This document shows, piece by piece, positions 48,534 through 60,029 of a DNA stretch of 64,000 nt. This DNA comes from Rhizophagus irregularis (taxonomy: Eukaryota; Glomeromycota; Glomeromycetes; Glomerales; Glomeraceae): contig NC_089444.1 of NCBI RefSeq assembly GCF_026210795.1, positions 2,222,501-2,286,500 of the forward strand, in the 5' to 3' direction. Within the stretch, counting starts at the first letter, position 1, and the number at the start of each line of letters is the position of its first letter. The notes below the pieces were generated by a model that did not search any database, was not told the DNA's origin, and worked only from the letters and a program-made list of their open reading frames with translations. Both the position numbers and the translations under genes were made by a program.

Positions 48534-49682
48534 TTACAACCCATTATCTTCATCCTTTACAGCATCTTCTAATAGTAACGAATTATTATGTTCTTTATTA
48601 ACAACTAGTTGCTTCTTGTTTTGTCGTTGTTCCTGCTTTTGTTGTTGCACCTGTTGTTGTTGTTGTACTTGCTGCTCTTGCTCTTGTTGTTCTTGTAATG
48701 GGTGCTGATTTGATTGTTGATATTGTTGTTCTTGTGCATACAATCTAGCTTTTAATTCCTCGGTTAAAATATACAGTCTCTCATTTTCTTGAAAATCAAC
48801 AGGACTTTGTAGTAATTTCGCACTCAATTTCAAAACTTCACTACGAAGTTTTGCATTTTCTTCTTCAAGTCGTGCCACTTTTGATTCAAGGCTTGAGACA
48901 TACACCTTCTTTCTTTCACGACATTGTCTTGCCGCGACTCGATTACGCTCAAGTCGACGTCTTTGTCGTTCACTTTCAGATATAGATTGTGATTTTCTTT
49001 GAACGTTATCTTGATGACGCGACATTGAATTGGAATTTTCTGAATGCGAAGATTGAGGTTGATATGGTTGTAAAAAAGCTGTTGACGGATCTTCAATTTG
49101 TACTTGTACACAATCAGTCAATATTTGATATTGTTGATGTTGTTGAGGACAATAACTTGTTGGCACCATTTGTCCCAAAGATGCCTGTGATTGTATCATT
49201 TGTTGTAATCTGTATTGATCTTCGGCAAATATATGTTCAAGATATTGCTGTTGTTGCAATGGTAAATGTTGATGAGAATATAGTAAAGATCTTAATTCTG
49301 GATTGGATTGTGAAATGTTTTGTTCGGAGATTGAAAGTCTGGGTGACAATTTTTGTGTGGGAGTAGCTGCAGGAGTTGGTCCTTGGGTAGGTTGTATATT
49401 TTGAGAAGTATCGATATCTTGAACGTTCATAAAATTATCGTGATTCCGACTAAATGATTGTTGTTGCTGTGTTGAAGGACAAGAATGAAGTGAAGTTAAA
49501 GTAGGAGAAGAAGAATTTATAGTTTCATTTTCAAAATTTATATTTTCACTATCAAGAGAAGAATCATTAGATTGATTCGAGTTCAGTGATAATTCACTAC
49601 TTTTAGGCGAAGAAGTCTCTTTGGGACTTTCGACTTCGTTACACCCTTGTGAAACTATTTCAAGTTTAGCAGAAGAAACCAT
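48534..49682 (-). CDS. bZIP transcription factor (ATF/CREB-like), Gln-rich
   Basis: A single exon encodes 382 residues. The basic region is at about 241-259 (RRRLERNRVAARQCRERKK), with the invariant Asn247 and Arg255 spaced by seven residues. The zipper follows with Leu265, Leu272, Leu279 and Leu286. The N-terminal half is Ser/Asn/Gln-rich, like activation regions, and the C-terminal tail (about 320-365) is almost pure Gln/Glu. It should bind DNA as a dimer in the nucleus. Which pathway it controls cannot be read from the sequence. The apparent Cys-rich frame on the other strand is the antisense of the Gln codons. Confidence 0.92.
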   Translation of the reverse strand: MVSSAKLEIVSQGCNEVESPKETSSPKSSELSLNSNQSNDSSLDSENINFENETINSSSPTLTSLHSCPSTQQQQSFSRNHDNFMNVQDIDTSQNIQPTQGPTPAATPTQKLSPRLSISEQNISQSNPELRSLLYSHQHLPLQQQQYLEHIFAEDQYRLQQMIQSQASLGQMVPTSYCPQQHQQYQILTDCVQVQIEDPSTAFLQPYQPQSSHSENSNSMSRHQDNVQRKSQSISESERQRRRLERNRVAARQCRERKKVYVSSLESKVARLEEENAKLRSEVLKLSAKLLQSPVDFQENERLYILTEELKARLYAQEQQYQQSNQHPLQEQQEQEQQVQQQQQVQQQKQEQRQNKKQLVVNKEHNNSLLLEDAVKDEDNGL

Positions 49683-51291
49683 TTGATACTAACAAATTTT
49701 TTTATATGGGAAGGCGAACGTATATTGAATATTCGAAAAGATTAAATACTTTAATATTATTAACGCGTTTGTTTAAGAAATCTATTCATAAAAAACAAAC
49801 AAACAAAGAAAAAAAAGAAATAAAATACGCACGTATGAAAAATATATATATACACAATATATTTACCTTCTTTTCCTATAGATTTTGACAAATACAAAGT
49901 CTTATGCTCTAAATCAAAGTAAAAAAAGACGCGACTTTTTAATTTTAGTAACAGTTCTTTTAAATAACTTATATCACTTATAAAAAGGAATTATACGTTT
50001 ACCAGAAAAAATTTTGATGAAAAACAACTTTAAATTATTAAAACTCTTTGAATTTTAAGGAATGAGAAAAAAAGAAAATAAAGGTTTGTTTCTTTTTAAG
50101 ACGCGTCAAGTTTATTATTGTGATGAAAAAAAAATAATAATATAAAATAAAATAAAAATAAAATACTTTTAAAAATGATAATATAAAGTAAAAAAATAAA
50201 AAAAGTTTTAAAAACGTTATGAAGTTACGAACGTTCTAATTCAGGGAGAGAGTTTAATATTTTAAGCTATCTCTATTATTTATATACTTTTTTTTTTTAA
50301 AGTTTATTAACCATAATTGGTAATTCGCATTACGTAATACTAGTTAAATATCGAGTTTAAATTTTAGCCTATTTAAACAGCATCACAGGTTAGGTTTTTA
50401 AGTCGAGGTTTGACTTTTGAGGGTATAAATATGATTTGATTAATTTAATTTATTTAACAAGGGGCATAAAAAGATTTGCTTTGATTCTAAACTCGCATGA
50501 TACTATAATGAACTGAAAATTTTCGTGTATAAACATCCATCTGGGGAGCGTTAAAGAGCCACTAATCAGGAAACAAAGTCGAATTATGGTAAATACTAGA
50601 CAACTTTCTTTGGCGTTCCATATTTGAGCCGCTCTTTGCCGGCACCAGAGAAACCTTACGTTATGTCACAATTTATTCAAAAATCGAACGTCGAAGTTTT
50701 TTTCTTTGATTATCATGTTATGTAGAGGCAGTACAAACTGTAAAATGATTTACACTTGTATTAGTTTCTTTTGGAAAAGGTCGTGCGCGTGCGTGATATT
50801 TTCTTTCAACAATAAATCACCCCTAATTTCTAAACTCAGTAAATCTACCTGATAATCTATGGCTTGGTAAATAATTATAGGTGCGAGGTGACACGTACTC
50901 GCGTACTTCAACCATGTAACAAATAATATGCATAATGATCGTGATACGTCCTTGTGAAAAAGAACATGAGGTGCTGCGTTATTATAGCGAACTTTTAGGA
51001 ATTGTAGTCCGCTGAGAATACAATGTTACCACGAAATTCGGATCTCACTATGTATTACGAGAACGAGCCTTGCTAATCTTAAAGATAGTTCGAATATTTT
51101 AGAAATAATTTTCAACGAGTGCTACGTAATCACTTGTTTGACGACAGAATTCAAGATCACATGCATGAAATTTGATGAGCACGCTTAATAATCGGGTTGG
51201 TTTTTTTATAAGTACTCATCCCATGAATAATTCATATCTGTCATATCTTTCTTTACATTAAGAGACCACTGCTCTATAAAAGTAATTAAAG
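49683..51291. other. Divergent spacer, bZIP gene and 210-residue protein
   Basis: This 1.6 kb holds both promoters. A 9-codon upstream frame for the bZIP gene is at 49760-49789 (-). A TATAAA at 51275-51280 lies 12 bases before the first ATG of the downstream gene. No other gene is supported. Confidence 0.6.
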
Positions 51292-52144
51292 ATGTTTTTA
51301 CAAAAAATTAGTTTGTTAATGTCACTCTTATCACCTCTTGCGTGGTTTATTTGGTTCACTTATGCTGTGATCCTTCCCTTGTGCACGTTTCTAGGTTGGC
51401 TGGTCTGTATGACATGTTTTCTCGCTCTAACAATTTTTTTTTTAACCTCTGTCACCTCTTTAACTTGTTCACATGTCGCACTCTTTAGGCTTTACCATTC
51501 GTCTTTTTTGCTTTAGTTATCGCTGATGTATTCGTTATTATTCAGTTATTGAAAGGTGGATATCAATCACAAATTAGATTTCACGTGCTTTTATATAACG
51601 ATAATCTCAAATATTTTCCATATAGTAACTTATTCAGAAGACGACGAATATGAGTAAGTATGATGCGTAATTTATACTAAGCTATTGTATTAATACTTTT
51701 TCCACAATTACTTTTAGAACATTTTTAACTACTCGAGAAGCTCTTAAAACTATTTTCCCAGAAGCCTCTAATAAAGATATTAAAAAGTATGATAAACAAC
51801 TTGATAAAGTGAAAGATTTTGAACCTGTGCTTATAATCTCTCCAAATCACAATTGGATAAATCAACATACATTACAAAATTATCAAATGGTGATGAATGC
51901 ATTTGCGATCGATAGTCTCCAACAAAATAACCGCAGAGATGGAAATTCACTTCTTATATTTCACTTTTCAACTATGACTGAACTCTACACTGTACGCCAA
52001 AACGTTCGCACACTTCACCCTAATGCGTACTTTAACCCTGTAGCTCAGCCTAAACAGGAACCAATTGGTGCTGCTTGGATATTTTATAAGGTGGGAGCAA
52101 GTAAATGTGATTTTGGAGAAGATGATAATTTCTTTATATGCTAG
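51292..52144 (+). CDS. Unrecognised 210-residue protein with N-terminal membrane segments
   Basis: Four exons, built by phase, encode 210 residues: 51292-51402, 51489-51555, 51626-51653 (28-base microexon) and 51718-52144. The first two exons encode two hydrophobic segments (SPLAWFIWFTYAVILPLCTF and ALPFVFFALVIADVFVIIQL). The microexon gives an acidic hinge (TYSEDDEYE), and the last exon gives a soluble domain with TTREALKTIFPEASNKDIKK and IGAAWIFYKVGASKCDF. I know no family. A TATAAA lies so close to the first ATG that translation may begin at the second Met (51319). The frame is consistent across all junctions, but no transcript evidence is available. Confidence 0.6.
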
Positions 52145-54283
52145 ATGAACAACTTTTTATAACGAAATTATCTAAACATCCTATTAACTACTTACTGTGC
52201 TAAAAAATTCAAATAAATTGATGGTTTAAAGTCGTATGTATCATTGGTCAATTGAATTTTTTTTTTTTTTACATTTCATAATTGTTCAATTTACCAAAAA
52301 TAGTAACATTGGATGAACCCATACTATACTGCATGCATAATACAAACGAAATGTTTATTATAATGTTTCTAATGGAATATTAGTACAGTGATTCCATAAA
52401 GACTTTATGGCTAAGAAATGTAGGAAAAATTCCTTAACTAATATATTAAATCATTTATCGACTGAATTGAAATATGAGATACTCCAAGTCTTTTTGCGGG
52501 AGGAAAGGAGTTTTTCATTCAATTTAGTAATACGTTTATTAAATTTCTTATGACAAAATTCAATAATACGTTAAGGTATACAGTACAAAATATTATCAAA
52601 GATCACTAATATAAAGAAAAAACGAAAGTTGATTAAAATTACTAGTGGACGATACGATTGGATAACGGGGTAAGTTGCAGAACTCTACAACAAACCAAAT
52701 TACCTAGATAGAATTTATAAAAGCAGGGTGAATTCGTTGATTAGAAATTTTGTTGAGTTTTACGGCGAAAACTCAAAGTAAGACATTAAATGGAATCAGT
52801 ATTTGGACCCTTCAAAGTTCTGTCTAATTGATTTTAAATGCACGTGAAAAATCGTGAAATGATCAAAATGTCAAGTGTAGATTTGTGTTAAGTCAAAGTA
52901 TGGCTCTGTGTTGCCATCATAAATTAGACGGCATAAATTTATGTAAACATTTGTAAAATATATGTTATTTCTCACCCAACTCGTGAAACATATTTATATG
53001 TTCGAAATTCATATGAAGTTCTATGGAAAATTTCTTAGCATTTAATTACCTATTTACGTATTTTTAAAGGAAAACTCGGATTCTTTGTTATATATATAGA
53101 TATCCGATGACAAATATGAAAAATGTTTCGTTAACATCGTAATTGAAAATTTCCTAATTTATTGAAGGAATTAAGTTTCGATGCCATACAAGTCAATATA
53201 TCACATATTTGTGTCAAAATATTTGGTACATACTTTTTTTTTTGTTAATTCAATATAATTTTATCCATAAACAAGTATCGTAAAAATTCCTATTTATAAA
53301 AGATAATATTTCATAAATATTTGTAAAATTCTTTTTTTCGAGTTAAAGATCTTTTTTTTATCCAGTTTAATTTTTTTTCCGATAAAGAAAAAATAACAAC
53401 ATTGCATATTTATGCATTTTGTAATATTTATTTTTCTATTATCTAAAAAGTTTATTGGTACCCGGCAATGATGTGCAAAAAACCCATGTCGTTGCACAAT
53501 TATTTTAAAATTGTTTATTCCATTTGCTAATTGTCAATTGTCCAATCAAATCTCTATTTTTATGATTTCCCGCTTCAATACAAGTTATGCTTAATGTTGC
53601 TGGACTTAGACTTACTTAACTAGGAATTATCGCGATTTCCGTTATAAATTCTTTGGTAGATCTTATGATAAATCGAGTAAAGAACCTGTATTACTTTATA
53701 ACTTTATTAGAAGTAGAGCTGGCGGTATTTTCGTTAAATATTTAATATTTATTTCAAAATTACTTCAATCGCGATTCCTTTTTAATCAAATAATTATACA
53801 AAATCGGAAACGTGAGACTCTAAATCCGGTAAATTACTATTATTATATTCTCGAGATATTCCAAATTTTTTTTTTTTTGATTTGTCGTACAAATCAGTGT
53901 TAAATTAGTTGTCTTTGGTTCCTTCTTAATTATATTCATTACACCACATTTCCACATTTAAAAGATATATCTTACTTTCTTTTCCCTTTTCCCTTTTTTT
54001 CTTTTTTCTTTTTTTAAATATTTTCCCTTTCCGTTTATCTTTCAAATAATATCCTTGTTTTCTCTTTTGTTACCCTAAAAAGTATACCTTGTATTTTAAT
54101 ATATTATTTATATAGCATTATATTTTATATTTCAATAATATTTTTTTTCAACGGCTAACTTAAACGTTAGCACCTTTTTTTTTAATAAAATTAACGATAA
54201 CTTAATAACGAAATAAGTGCTGCGTACACTATCTCCACTCATTTTTTTTTGCTAGTCAAAAAAAAAGAAAAAAAAAAATTTAA
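52145..54283. other. Spacer without supported gene
   Basis: There are 2.1 kb of A/T-rich DNA with no credible open frame. The last 350 bases are pyrimidine-rich (TTTTCCCTTTTCCC), probably the promoter and leader of the downstream RGS gene. Confidence 0.6.
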
Positions 54284-55787
54284 ATGATGGAAGGTTATGA
54301 TAAAAATGAAGCATTTATATTATCAAAACATTCATCGAATAATAATACTTCCTTATCAATACCAAAAATAGCTTTTGGTGCCGGAAAAAATCAAAATCAA
54401 CGTAGTAATACTTCTCAAGAATTTTCACCTACAAAAGAAGTAATATTAGATGAAAATACAGAAGAAAGTGTTAATGGAACAGGAATAGGAATAGGAGAAA
54501 AAGATCTTTATTATAATAATGCAACTCCAAGTTTTATGTCAGATAATGTAACAATGGGTTTTGATGGAACATTTTTCCCTTCATTGGATAAAGTATTAAT
54601 GAATAAATCAGGGTCACCATTATCACAATATAATTTTTATGCTTATCTTAGGCAAGATTGGCATGGAGAAGAAAATTTAAATTTTTGGCTAGATGTTGTT
54701 ACTCATGAAAACCTATTTGAATCTTGGCGAGAATATCAGGATTACATAAAAAAGTCAAGAGAAAGAAGACAAAGTGAAAATACTATTAATAGAAGAGGAA
54801 AGGATAAAGAAGATACAGGAGTTGAGGGCGATGATGAAGACGAAGAAGGTGAAGATTGGGAACCTTCCAATGATTATAATGATAGTAATTCAAGTACTGA
54901 TGGTACAGTCGCTCCTTCTGTTGCACCTTCATCAATTGATTCAAAAAATCCTGTAGTTAAATCAAATAATCGTCGTTACTCTTCTTCAAATAGATATGCT
55001 GGAGCACTTTATGACAGTAGTGATAGTAAAAATAATTATGAAATTACTGTAATTTCAGAAGATAGATCATCATCAGATTACAAACAACCTGAAATTGTAA
55101 AGAGAGTTAACGAAGAAGATTTAGCAAAATCCGCTCTAGTTATTTATAAAAAGTATGGTCACATGAATATATTACCGGAGCAAAATCGTATAACAATGCA
55201 AGATTTAATTGAACGTCAAGGAAGATTTAATCCTGTTGTATTTTCTTCGGCAAAATCTTATGTTTATCATATTATGAATGTGATATACTTTCCAAAATTC
55301 ATACAAGCAGCTATTGATATGAATTTAACTCATATACATGCCATAATTGCTTTACCTTTGGGTATAGCGGCTTTAACATTTGGTCTCGCCTTAGAATTAT
55401 ATTATATTTTTATGGGTTTAGATAATAGATTAGTAAGACTTTGGGGGTTTCTTCCTATCTGGCTAGGTTGGATCTTATTACAAACTGCTGCTACTCGTTT
55501 TCTTCCTCCTTTGATAATATTTGGTGTAAGGTATGGATAGTAATAAACTAAGTTATATGCTGTTAGTTATGTTTATTATGCACTTTTTTTTAACGTACTT
55601 TTTTCATTCTTTTGAACGTAGTGAACACAAATTATTTCGATTTCATAAGATTAAAGAACGTTCAATTTTATATGCGCACAGAAAACGTGCTTTGACTTTT
55701 ATGATGTGGGATACTTTAGCTGCTATAATAACTACTGCCATTTTATTTGCGATACCTCCTATTGCTCTTTATGATGGCAAACATTAA
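54284..55787 (+). CDS. RGS-domain protein with three C-terminal membrane segments (Rax1-like), paralogue 2
   Basis: Two exons (54284-55530 and 55622-55787) encode 470 residues. The first part of the RGS domain is at about 97-155 (FFPSLDKVLMNKSGSPLSQY, then NLNFWLDVVTHENLFESW). An acidic, Ser-rich insert spans about 156-275, and the second RGS part follows (EEDLAKSALVIYKKYG, then FNPVVFSSAKSYVYHIMNVI). Hydrophobic segments are LPLGIAALTFGLALELYYIF, then RLWGFLPIWLGWILLQTAAT onwards, and TLAAIITTAILFAIPPIAL in exon 2. The layout, the RLWGF motif and the position of the last intron (within an Arg/Ser codon, AG|T GAA) match the gene at 19907-21247. A role at the cell cortex in G-protein or polarity signalling is likely, by analogy with Rax1. 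Confidence 0.87.
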
Positions 55788-56258
55788 TTCAAAAATTATT
55801 ATTTTTTTTTCTTATTTTTATATATTGAACAATTTTTTTTCTTTCGTACAATATACATATATATATAGACATATATATTTTAATATAATGTGTGGAGTTG
55901 AAAGAACATTTTTTTTCTTTTACTTAAAGAAGTTACTTTCTTTAAGTTGTATTATTTTGTTTGTACTATTAATCTCAAATATATATTTCTTATTTTTTTC
56001 GCTTATAGTGTATTTCTATGAAACATTGTATTTCAATAAAATGCAAATATACAATACAGAATTTTTAATGTATAATGAATGCTATTATACACTTTATATA
56101 ATTTATTATTCCTTTTAATACGTATAAATTGGTTGTTTTTTTTTTGAAAAAAAATAAAATAAAATAAAATATAAATAAATGGGTGTATATTAATTATAAT
56201 TGGTATATATCTACAAATGCCATACATTACTGTTTATATAATTAAAATGGAGAATATT
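55788..56258. other. Convergent 3' spacer
   Basis: Between the RGS gene (+) and the F-box gene (-) are 471 bases of A/T-rich DNA, with an ATATATATAGACATATATATT repeat near 55857-55879. Hydrophobic open frames here are chance T-rich translation. Confidence 0.6.
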
Positions 56259-58202
56259 TTAAATAAAAACTTTGTTATTACAATAAAGATCTTTGATATC
56301 TTTGATAAAATTTTCTTCATTAGTAAATTCTTCGTTCCCATTTTGAACTTGTTTAGTTTCCTCCTTTTCCTCCCCTTCCTTCTCTTCTATTTCTTCATGT
56401 CCTCTTTCTTGATCAGAATCAAATTTTTCAAAACTACAATTAACATACAAATTTTCAATCAAATTTTCAGTCGAATTTTCTTTGTTATTATTAGCTTCTT
56501 TCTCATTTGGCCAAGTATTGCATTTAGTCTTTACCGGCACACTATTTGAGAATTTTTTCAGGGACAAACGACTTTGAGTGGTCTTAAATGATAACCTGGA
56601 ATTCTTAATTTCTTCATTTTCCTCTTCCCCCTTTACATTTTCCTCCTTCTTTTCTTTCTCTTGATCAACAGTAAATTCAAAACAATAAATCCAACCTCGC
56701 GTACAACCAGCAACAACTCTTTCATCATCGATATCTAATATATTAAATACGGTAGTATCAATCGAAGGAGGCAATGTGACCTCATTAAATCCACGGATTC
56801 CATTTGTTACATCTACACTTTCTGAATTAACTTTCGGATAAATTAATAAATGACCTTGTGGTGGATATGATATTAATGATCCAATTACACCGTGATTATA
56901 TTTTGAGTCAATTCCTGCACAAAGTAATCTACATGGTACGTTATTATTTTCATAAATCATCATTGGTTCTCTTGAATATATCCTTCTTATCCTCTCATCT
57001 TCCCCTTCTCTTTCTCCTTCATTGAAAGAAGGAGGAGGTAAATCTTCCCATCTAATGTGAAAAATCGCTCCAGATGGTGCAATACATAATATATCATGAC
57101 CATCTACATTATTATCAAATGAACATATATTGATAGATGTCCTCGATGGAACATATTGATAAAGTAATCCACTTGATGTGATATCAAATATATCGATAGC
57201 CCCATTTGATGAAACAGACATAACAATATTTTTACCAAGTAAGCGAACACCTGCAACCTGTTATCAAATTTTATTTTATTAAAAAAAAAAAAGTTTCGTA
57301 CTTTGTCAATAAAAACAAACCATTAATTCAATATAAAACTTACCCTATTTGAATGAACGTGAAATAATGCTACTTTTCTACCATCTTTCCATAATAGTAC
57401 ATGTATCATCCCTTTAAAAGTTCCTAATGCAATGTATTCATCATTCATATCCATACATTGAGTTCCTATCCACTGCTCTTCTGCAAATTTTCCAAGAGTC
57501 TCTCCCGTTGAAAAAGAAATCAATTTACATCCAAATTCACTTTATATGCCATAATTATAAAGTTAACGGTCGTTAATATTTTTTTTTTTAAGCAGGAAAA
57601 AAAACATTATTCTTTTAATTTGAAAGTTATGACATTACCCATAATATGATCCACAAGCAATCACATCCTTATGTTCGATAAAATCAACACAAATAATATC
57701 AGCTCCAACTTCAATTTTATTTTTGCATTCACCAGTTTTAATGTTCCATACTCCAATAAAATCATCAGTTGATCCTGTAACTAAAATATCTCCTCTCAAT
57801 TTTAGTGCCACGACTTTATTATTATGGGCTTTGAAATTGAATGTTTTTGTTGCGTTTCCTCTTTGCCAATTTATTTGAAGTCTATAAAAACTTTCCCAAC
57901 TGTTCAATGTTGAGCTAGTTCTTGGTGGTAAGGGTCCAGGTTTAAATAAATGTGAACTATGATATTGCCATAACGTTTCGTCTAATGACAAATAATACCA
58001 TTTTTTAGAAACCTATATAAAAAAAATTATTTTAGTTATTGGAGTATTCGTGAGAAAAAAAAATTTATGAAAAAAGAAAAAAATTTACCACTCGACAAAG
58101 ACAAATCGTTGCTACCGGTAATTCTGTAAATATTTTTAACCAGATCTCATCTGGTAATAAATCAAATGGACTTATCGCAGTTGAAGATTTATTACTAGTC
58201 AT
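56259..58202 (-). CDS. F-box/WD40-type beta-propeller protein
   Basis: Four exons (58089-58202, 57639-58012, 57344-57539 and 56259-57257) encode 560 residues. An F-box starts at about residue 11 (SPFDLLPDEIWLKIFTELPV) and continues across the first intron (CRVVSKKWYYLS). A beta-propeller follows, with WD-type phrases such as KLRGDILVTGSTDDFIGVWN, then DVIACGSYYGEFGCKLISFS and RLLGKNIVMSVSSNGAIDIF. The last 110 residues are Glu/Lys/Asn-rich and probably disordered. F-box proteins join Skp1-Cullin1 ubiquitin ligases, with the propeller binding substrate. The substrate cannot be inferred. Reading through the third donor (GTAAGT at 57343) would give a false stop. Confidence 0.88.
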
Positions 58203-59208
58203 TTTAAAATTCTAATTAAAAAATAAAAATTTTTTTTTCTTTTCGCCGATTTTATAATACAAAAAAATTGACGATTGCTACCTAAAAAAGATACTCCCCA
58301 ATGAATCAATAATCTGCATTTAACCTGATTGATGATTCGCCGAAAATCTTTATCGGTGTCACGTTAATCGGAGTCAGGTTCTAGACAGGGTTTAGATAAA
58401 CAGATCTGATTGGTTTATACTTTATTGTGAGTCGGAATTATAACAATGATATGGGAAAACTATTGAAGCGTATATTGTTTTACTTATAAATATTTATTTA
58501 AAGTCCTGATAAAGAAAATTCTTTTATTTTAACTTTGAATCTAATTTCTAAATGCCATAAAATATTAGATCTGAGCATGATTTCTATAAATACAGTCAAT
58601 ACAGTTCGGATTTTACTTTAAAACAAAAATAAAGCCAACATTATTTTAACAATGAAAGTTGAAACATTCTGATTTTCCAAATGATAGATAAATAAACATT
58701 AATTGGTGTATAATTATATAAATAAAGTAATTAAATTTTAAAATGTGAAATTCTTGTAATTATAATTATTTCGTAAGTGTATATGCTAGTATGCCTTAAA
58801 ATAAAATTCACTTAGAGTCTACAAGTGTTTCTCAACTATTGTACTCAGAATAGTTTAATAACTTGCGAGTGATTAACTGTTAATAAATGATCGGGAATTT
58901 TCGTTTACTTATTCCCGGTCTCATATAGATAGCCATAAGTAGTTTAAAAATGGTTAATCACATGGTTATTTGATTTACCTATTTGTTTCCTTTTACAATA
59001 TAGTTATATACGGGTCTTCAATCACGGGACATCGATATTGACAAATTTTCTGTCAATACAATTTCTATTACTTTTTTTTTCTTTGGATTCTTGATTTTTC
59101 ATCCAAATTTTGCAAGATATTAAAATTTATGTTTATATATTAATAAATATATGGAGCTTTTAACTCACTTGGCTTTATTTTATATTTTGAATTTTTTTTT
59201 AAATTTAA
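58203..59208. other. Spacer, F-box gene promoter
   Basis: One kilobase of A/T-rich DNA upstream of the F-box gene. No coding sequence or repeat with clear ends is seen. Confidence 0.6.
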
Positions 59209-59487
59209 ATGTCATTAATATTCATTTTGAATATTGAAAATGAGCCGCCAAACGTTAATAATAAACCAATATATCAATTCCACCTAACGTTATATTTTGA
59301 TCCGGAATCCGGATATCCGATGGATGATCCTCGGATTTTATCCTCGGGTTATATATTCGTATCCGCGGACGACGCTCCTTTAACTACTGTTTCGCATCAG
59401 TTGATCCAAATTCAACTGAATTATAAATTTGGTCATACAAATCTGGGTATTGGAGGCCGACCACGTCCACGACTTCCTAATCAGTAA
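59209..59487 (+). CDS. Small uncertain open frame
   Basis: A 92-codon frame begins MSLIFILNIENEPPNVNNKP and ends GIGGRPRPRLPNQ. Composition is ordinary rather than low complexity, with YFDPESGYPMDDPRILSSGY in the middle. I recognise no domain, no signal peptide and no neighbours that explain it. It may be a real small gene, a repeat-family remnant like the adjacent decayed coding DNA, or chance. Confidence 0.3.
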   Translation: MSLIFILNIENEPPNVNNKPIYQFHLTLYFDPESGYPMDDPRILSSGYIFVSADDAPLTTVSHQLIQIQLNYKFGHTNLGIGGRPRPRLPNQ

Positions 59488-59569
59488 GCATTTTTAATTT
59501 TTAGCTCTACAATCTTTGAATATATTTTTGCATTTCTTTTTTAACTTCATGATTTTGTCTTTATTAGAT

Positions 59570-60003
59570 TTGAATTTTCATGTATATATCATTCCGAATT
59601 TGAGAGTCGGTTGTAATATTGACATTTGTTCCAATTCAGCTGTCTTTCTTTCAATCATTTTAATCTCATCAGATGCTCTCCTTTGGGCTGATTTAAGTGG
59701 AATTTCCAGTGTTGATCTATAGAATGAATGATAGGAGGGGTGAAATAGGATCTTCTCTTGATATAGAATGCTTTGGTCTCATTGTTTGTATATCATTTAA
59801 GTTAAATGGAACTGCCAGGTATTGTTTATCAATTTCTGCAGAATCTTTGTTTTTAATTTTCTTGCTGCTTTGCGGCAAACATCAGCACGGTTTGGAGTAT
59901 AGTTTGCAGTTTTTGTCATGATACTATCTATATACATAAGCATTGAAAATTTCTTGATATTTATTGTAGGTAAACATAGTGTTACAATCCGTTCATCCTC
60001 CAT
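59570..60003 (-). pseudogene. Decayed repeat-family coding remnant, minus strand
   Basis: On the minus strand 59797-60003 encodes EDERIVTLCLPTINIKKFSM ... NYTPNRADVCRKAARKLKTK, ending with a stop. About 59600-59720 encodes IPLKSAQRRASDEIKMIERK with further helix-like sequence in another frame. The composition looks like real protein, but frames are broken. It lies head-on to the plus-strand remnant that follows, so at least two repeat-derived pieces meet here. Family unknown. Confidence 0.45.
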
Positions 60004-60029
60004 CCGCGAGATAAAGTGCGGATATCCAT

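Noticed and set aside
48448-48708. Cys-rich open frame on the plus strand
   Set aside because: It is the antisense of the Gln-codon run at the end of the bZIP gene; the pattern comes from CAA/TTG repeats.
55747-56118. Hydrophobic 123-codon open frame
   Set aside because: Phe/Ile/Tyr-rich translation of T-rich 3' flanking DNA; overlaps the end of the RGS gene in another frame.
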